This document shows, piece by piece, positions 59,326 through 64,000 of a DNA stretch of 64,000 nucleotides; the first letter of the stretch is position 1, and every line of letters begins with the position of its first letter. The stretch covers positions 41,540,001 through 41,604,000 of the forward strand of contig OZ231126.1 in assembly GCA_965153355.1 (NCBI GenBank), written 5' to 3'. Source of the stretch: Flaccisagitta enflata. Taxonomy: Eukaryota > Chaetognatha > Sagittoidea > Aphragmophora. The translations under genes were made by a program, and so were the position numbers. The notes under the pieces were generated by a model. It worked only from the letters and a program-made list of their open reading frames with translations, was not told the origin of the DNA and made no database searches.

Positions 59326-59935
59326 GGGCAGCGGCCCCGAAGGGGACGAAGTCCTGTAGAACACAGGGGGACTTTCGTTCGTCCTACCTGAAGAAGTTGA
59401 TGAGATGCTATAGAGAGCTGACTGAAGGTATTCAAGAGCCTAAACTGAGGTTTAAGAAGGCTGATGTAAGGCTTGAGAATGCCGATTGGAAGCTTTAGAG
59501 AGCTGACTTGAAGCTTGAGAGAGCTGGATTAAGGCTTGAAAGGCCAGAGGACTGATTTGAAGCCTGAGAGCAATAAATTGAGGTTTAGATGGCTGATTTG
59601 AGGCCTGAGAGGCCTAATTTGAGGTATAAGAGGCCAGGTTTGAGGCCTGAGAATTTGGATTTGAGGCCTGAGAGGCCAGATTTGAGGCCTGAGAGGCCAG
59701 ATTTGAGGCCTGAGAGGCCAAATTTAAGGCCTGAGAGGCCAGTTTTGAGGCCTGAGAGGCCAAATTTGAGGCCCGAGAGGCCAGATTTGAGGCCTGAGAG
59801 GCTGGATTTGAGGTCTGAGGGGTCTGATGAGGGGGGGGACTAACAAACGGACGAACGGACGAACGGACGAACGGACGGACGAACGAAAGTCCCCCTGTGT
59901 TCTACAGGACTTCGTCTCCTTCGGGGCCGCTGCCC
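59326..59935. repeat. GGGCAGCGG foldback with regular 21-base core
   Basis: Ends and left flank (59250-59325) are nearly identical to the 53.6-kb copy, including its host-side CCCAAGGGCAATATGTGG. The core is a regular 21-base array GATTTGAGGCCTGAGAGGCCA (59600-59820). Confidence 0.85.
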
Positions 59936-60212
59936 AAAAAGAACAAATGTAAGCAGACGCCCGACCGTTGTCACAACAACATCTACATTAACAAACACAA
60001 CTTGTTCGTAAATCCAACGACAGATGCGACAGCTGCGTCAAGATTCATCGTTTATGGTTCGCCAAGACACATCTTGACTCGTCAATTTCGACTGCGAGTT
60101 TTAGCTGGACAGACAACGAGAAAAAAACGCAACAGATATTGCTCACGCACTAATGCAATCGACCGCTAAAGTGCTTTACACCGAGTGGCTGATCATCTGA
60201 TCCATGCAATTG

Positions 60213-60562
<350 letters not shown>

Positions 60563-60588
60563 CGACAAAAAATATGATGACGTTGTCG

Positions 60589-60950
60589 TTAATGATGATG
60601 ATGATGATGATGATGATCAGGGGCGTATTTGAGCCAAAATTTTTGGGGCAGCAAACAAAAATCTGTGTCCCAACGAGTATTGTGTCCCAATGATTTTTCT
60701 TTTACCTTTGTGTTTAATTATGTAATTAAAATTACTAATTTGTATTGCTTTTTAATGTAACTATTGTTTTATCATAAAAAGGAAGTTTTGCTTTACTACA
60801 GTGTAAAATGTTTACAATTTATAGCATAAACAAGCCAAAAGATATTCTGTCATATAACTTATTTTATTACATTTTTGTGTCCCGATGGGGTTTGTGCCCC
60901 AACAAAAAGGGCAGCACTTGCTGCCCCTGATGCCCCGTCAAATACGCCCC

Positions 60951-60990
<40 letters not shown>

Positions 60991-61020
60991 AATGATGATG
61001 ATGATGTTGATGATGATTGA
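60589..61020 (+). repeat. (GAT)n array split by a MITE
   Basis: GAT units at 60589-60617 and 60953-61020 continue one array around the 60618-60952 element. Confidence 0.9.
60618..60952. mobile_element. MITE with CAGGGGCGTATTTGA ends inside a (GAT)n array
   Basis: Perfect 15-base terminal inverted repeats (CAGGGGCGTATTTGA) bound 335 bases without an ORF. The flanks on both sides are ATGATGAT, consistent with an 8-bp hAT target duplication, though the microsatellite itself would give the same match. CAGGGGCG ends are common in hAT elements. Confidence 0.75.
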
Positions 61021-61133
61021 TGATTATAAAGATGTTGTCCAAAGCCAGACTTTTCTACGATAATCATGATACTAGCGGATATTTGATTTAGTATAACTTT
61101 ACGCAGCCTGTATAATCACATCATCTACCCTAC

Positions 61134-63921
<2,788 letters not shown>

Positions 63922-63939
63922 CTGGAGGAGAGGGAGAGA

Positions 63940-64000
63940 ATGAATGAATAAATGAATGAAAAAAATGAATGAATGAATGAATGAATGAATGAATGAATGA
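63940..64000 (+). repeat. (GAAT)n array at the window edge
   Basis: GAATGAATGA units running out of the window. Confidence 0.9.

Noticed and set aside
59589-59843. Heptad ORF (DLRPERP)n
   Set aside because: 21-base minisatellite core of a foldback; period divisible by three keeps it open.

Overview
This window is metazoan nuclear DNA, almost certainly from an invertebrate: genes are split by GT-AG introns, a Toll-type leucine-rich receptor and a RIM-binding-protein-like fibronectin domain are encoded, and most of the rest is microsatellite, minisatellite and inverted-repeat (MITE/foldback) DNA. A degenerate hexameric CCCTAA tract at 57.83-57.93 kb is TTAGGG-like rather than the arthropod pentamer, but it is too short to place the species. 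I cannot name the organism.

Layout: 0-9.6 kb is a mosaic of two dispersed families. One I call the GTCC element (terminal hairpin AGTCGCG..CGCGACT, internal GTCC/GTCGG tract, far end reading CCGTGTATCCGGCCTTG). The other I call the GGGCAGCGG foldback family (inverted ends around degenerate ~20-bp minisatellites). 9.7-11.4 kb is a decayed BEL/Pao retrotransposon pol (end of pol with the integrase zinc region). 11.7-14.2 kb holds further GC-rich decayed coding pieces, partly gag-like. 14.3-40 kb is AT-rich DNA carrying very long (CT)n, (GA)n and (CA)n arrays, MITEs and GTCC copies. I find no convincing host gene there.

40.16-46.14 kb, minus strand, is the centrepiece: a three-exon gene predicted to encode about 1731 residues. 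The order is signal peptide, ~128-residue asparagine tract, Toll-like ectodomain (LRR block, cysteine clusters, second short LRR block, cysteine cluster) and one membrane helix. The TIR domain expected in a Toll receptor is absent. Instead there are two tandem pseudokinase-KEN modules resembling IRE1/RNase L. The first KEN-like unit lacks the nuclease residues; the second keeps the Tyr, Arg-Asn and His spacing of active KEN ribonucleases. This suggests a cell-surface receptor coupled directly to RNA cleavage.

46.2-61 kb returns to repeats, with one plausible terminal exon at 52.53-52.78 kb (minus). 61.1-63.9 kb, minus strand, holds four phase-compatible exons that together form one fibronectin type III domain most like RIM-binding proteins. 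Their introns contain (GA)n, (GAAA)n, (ACG)n and a ~170-bp tandem satellite. The gene runs off the right edge, and its 3' end is not located. The two host genes have no evident functional link.
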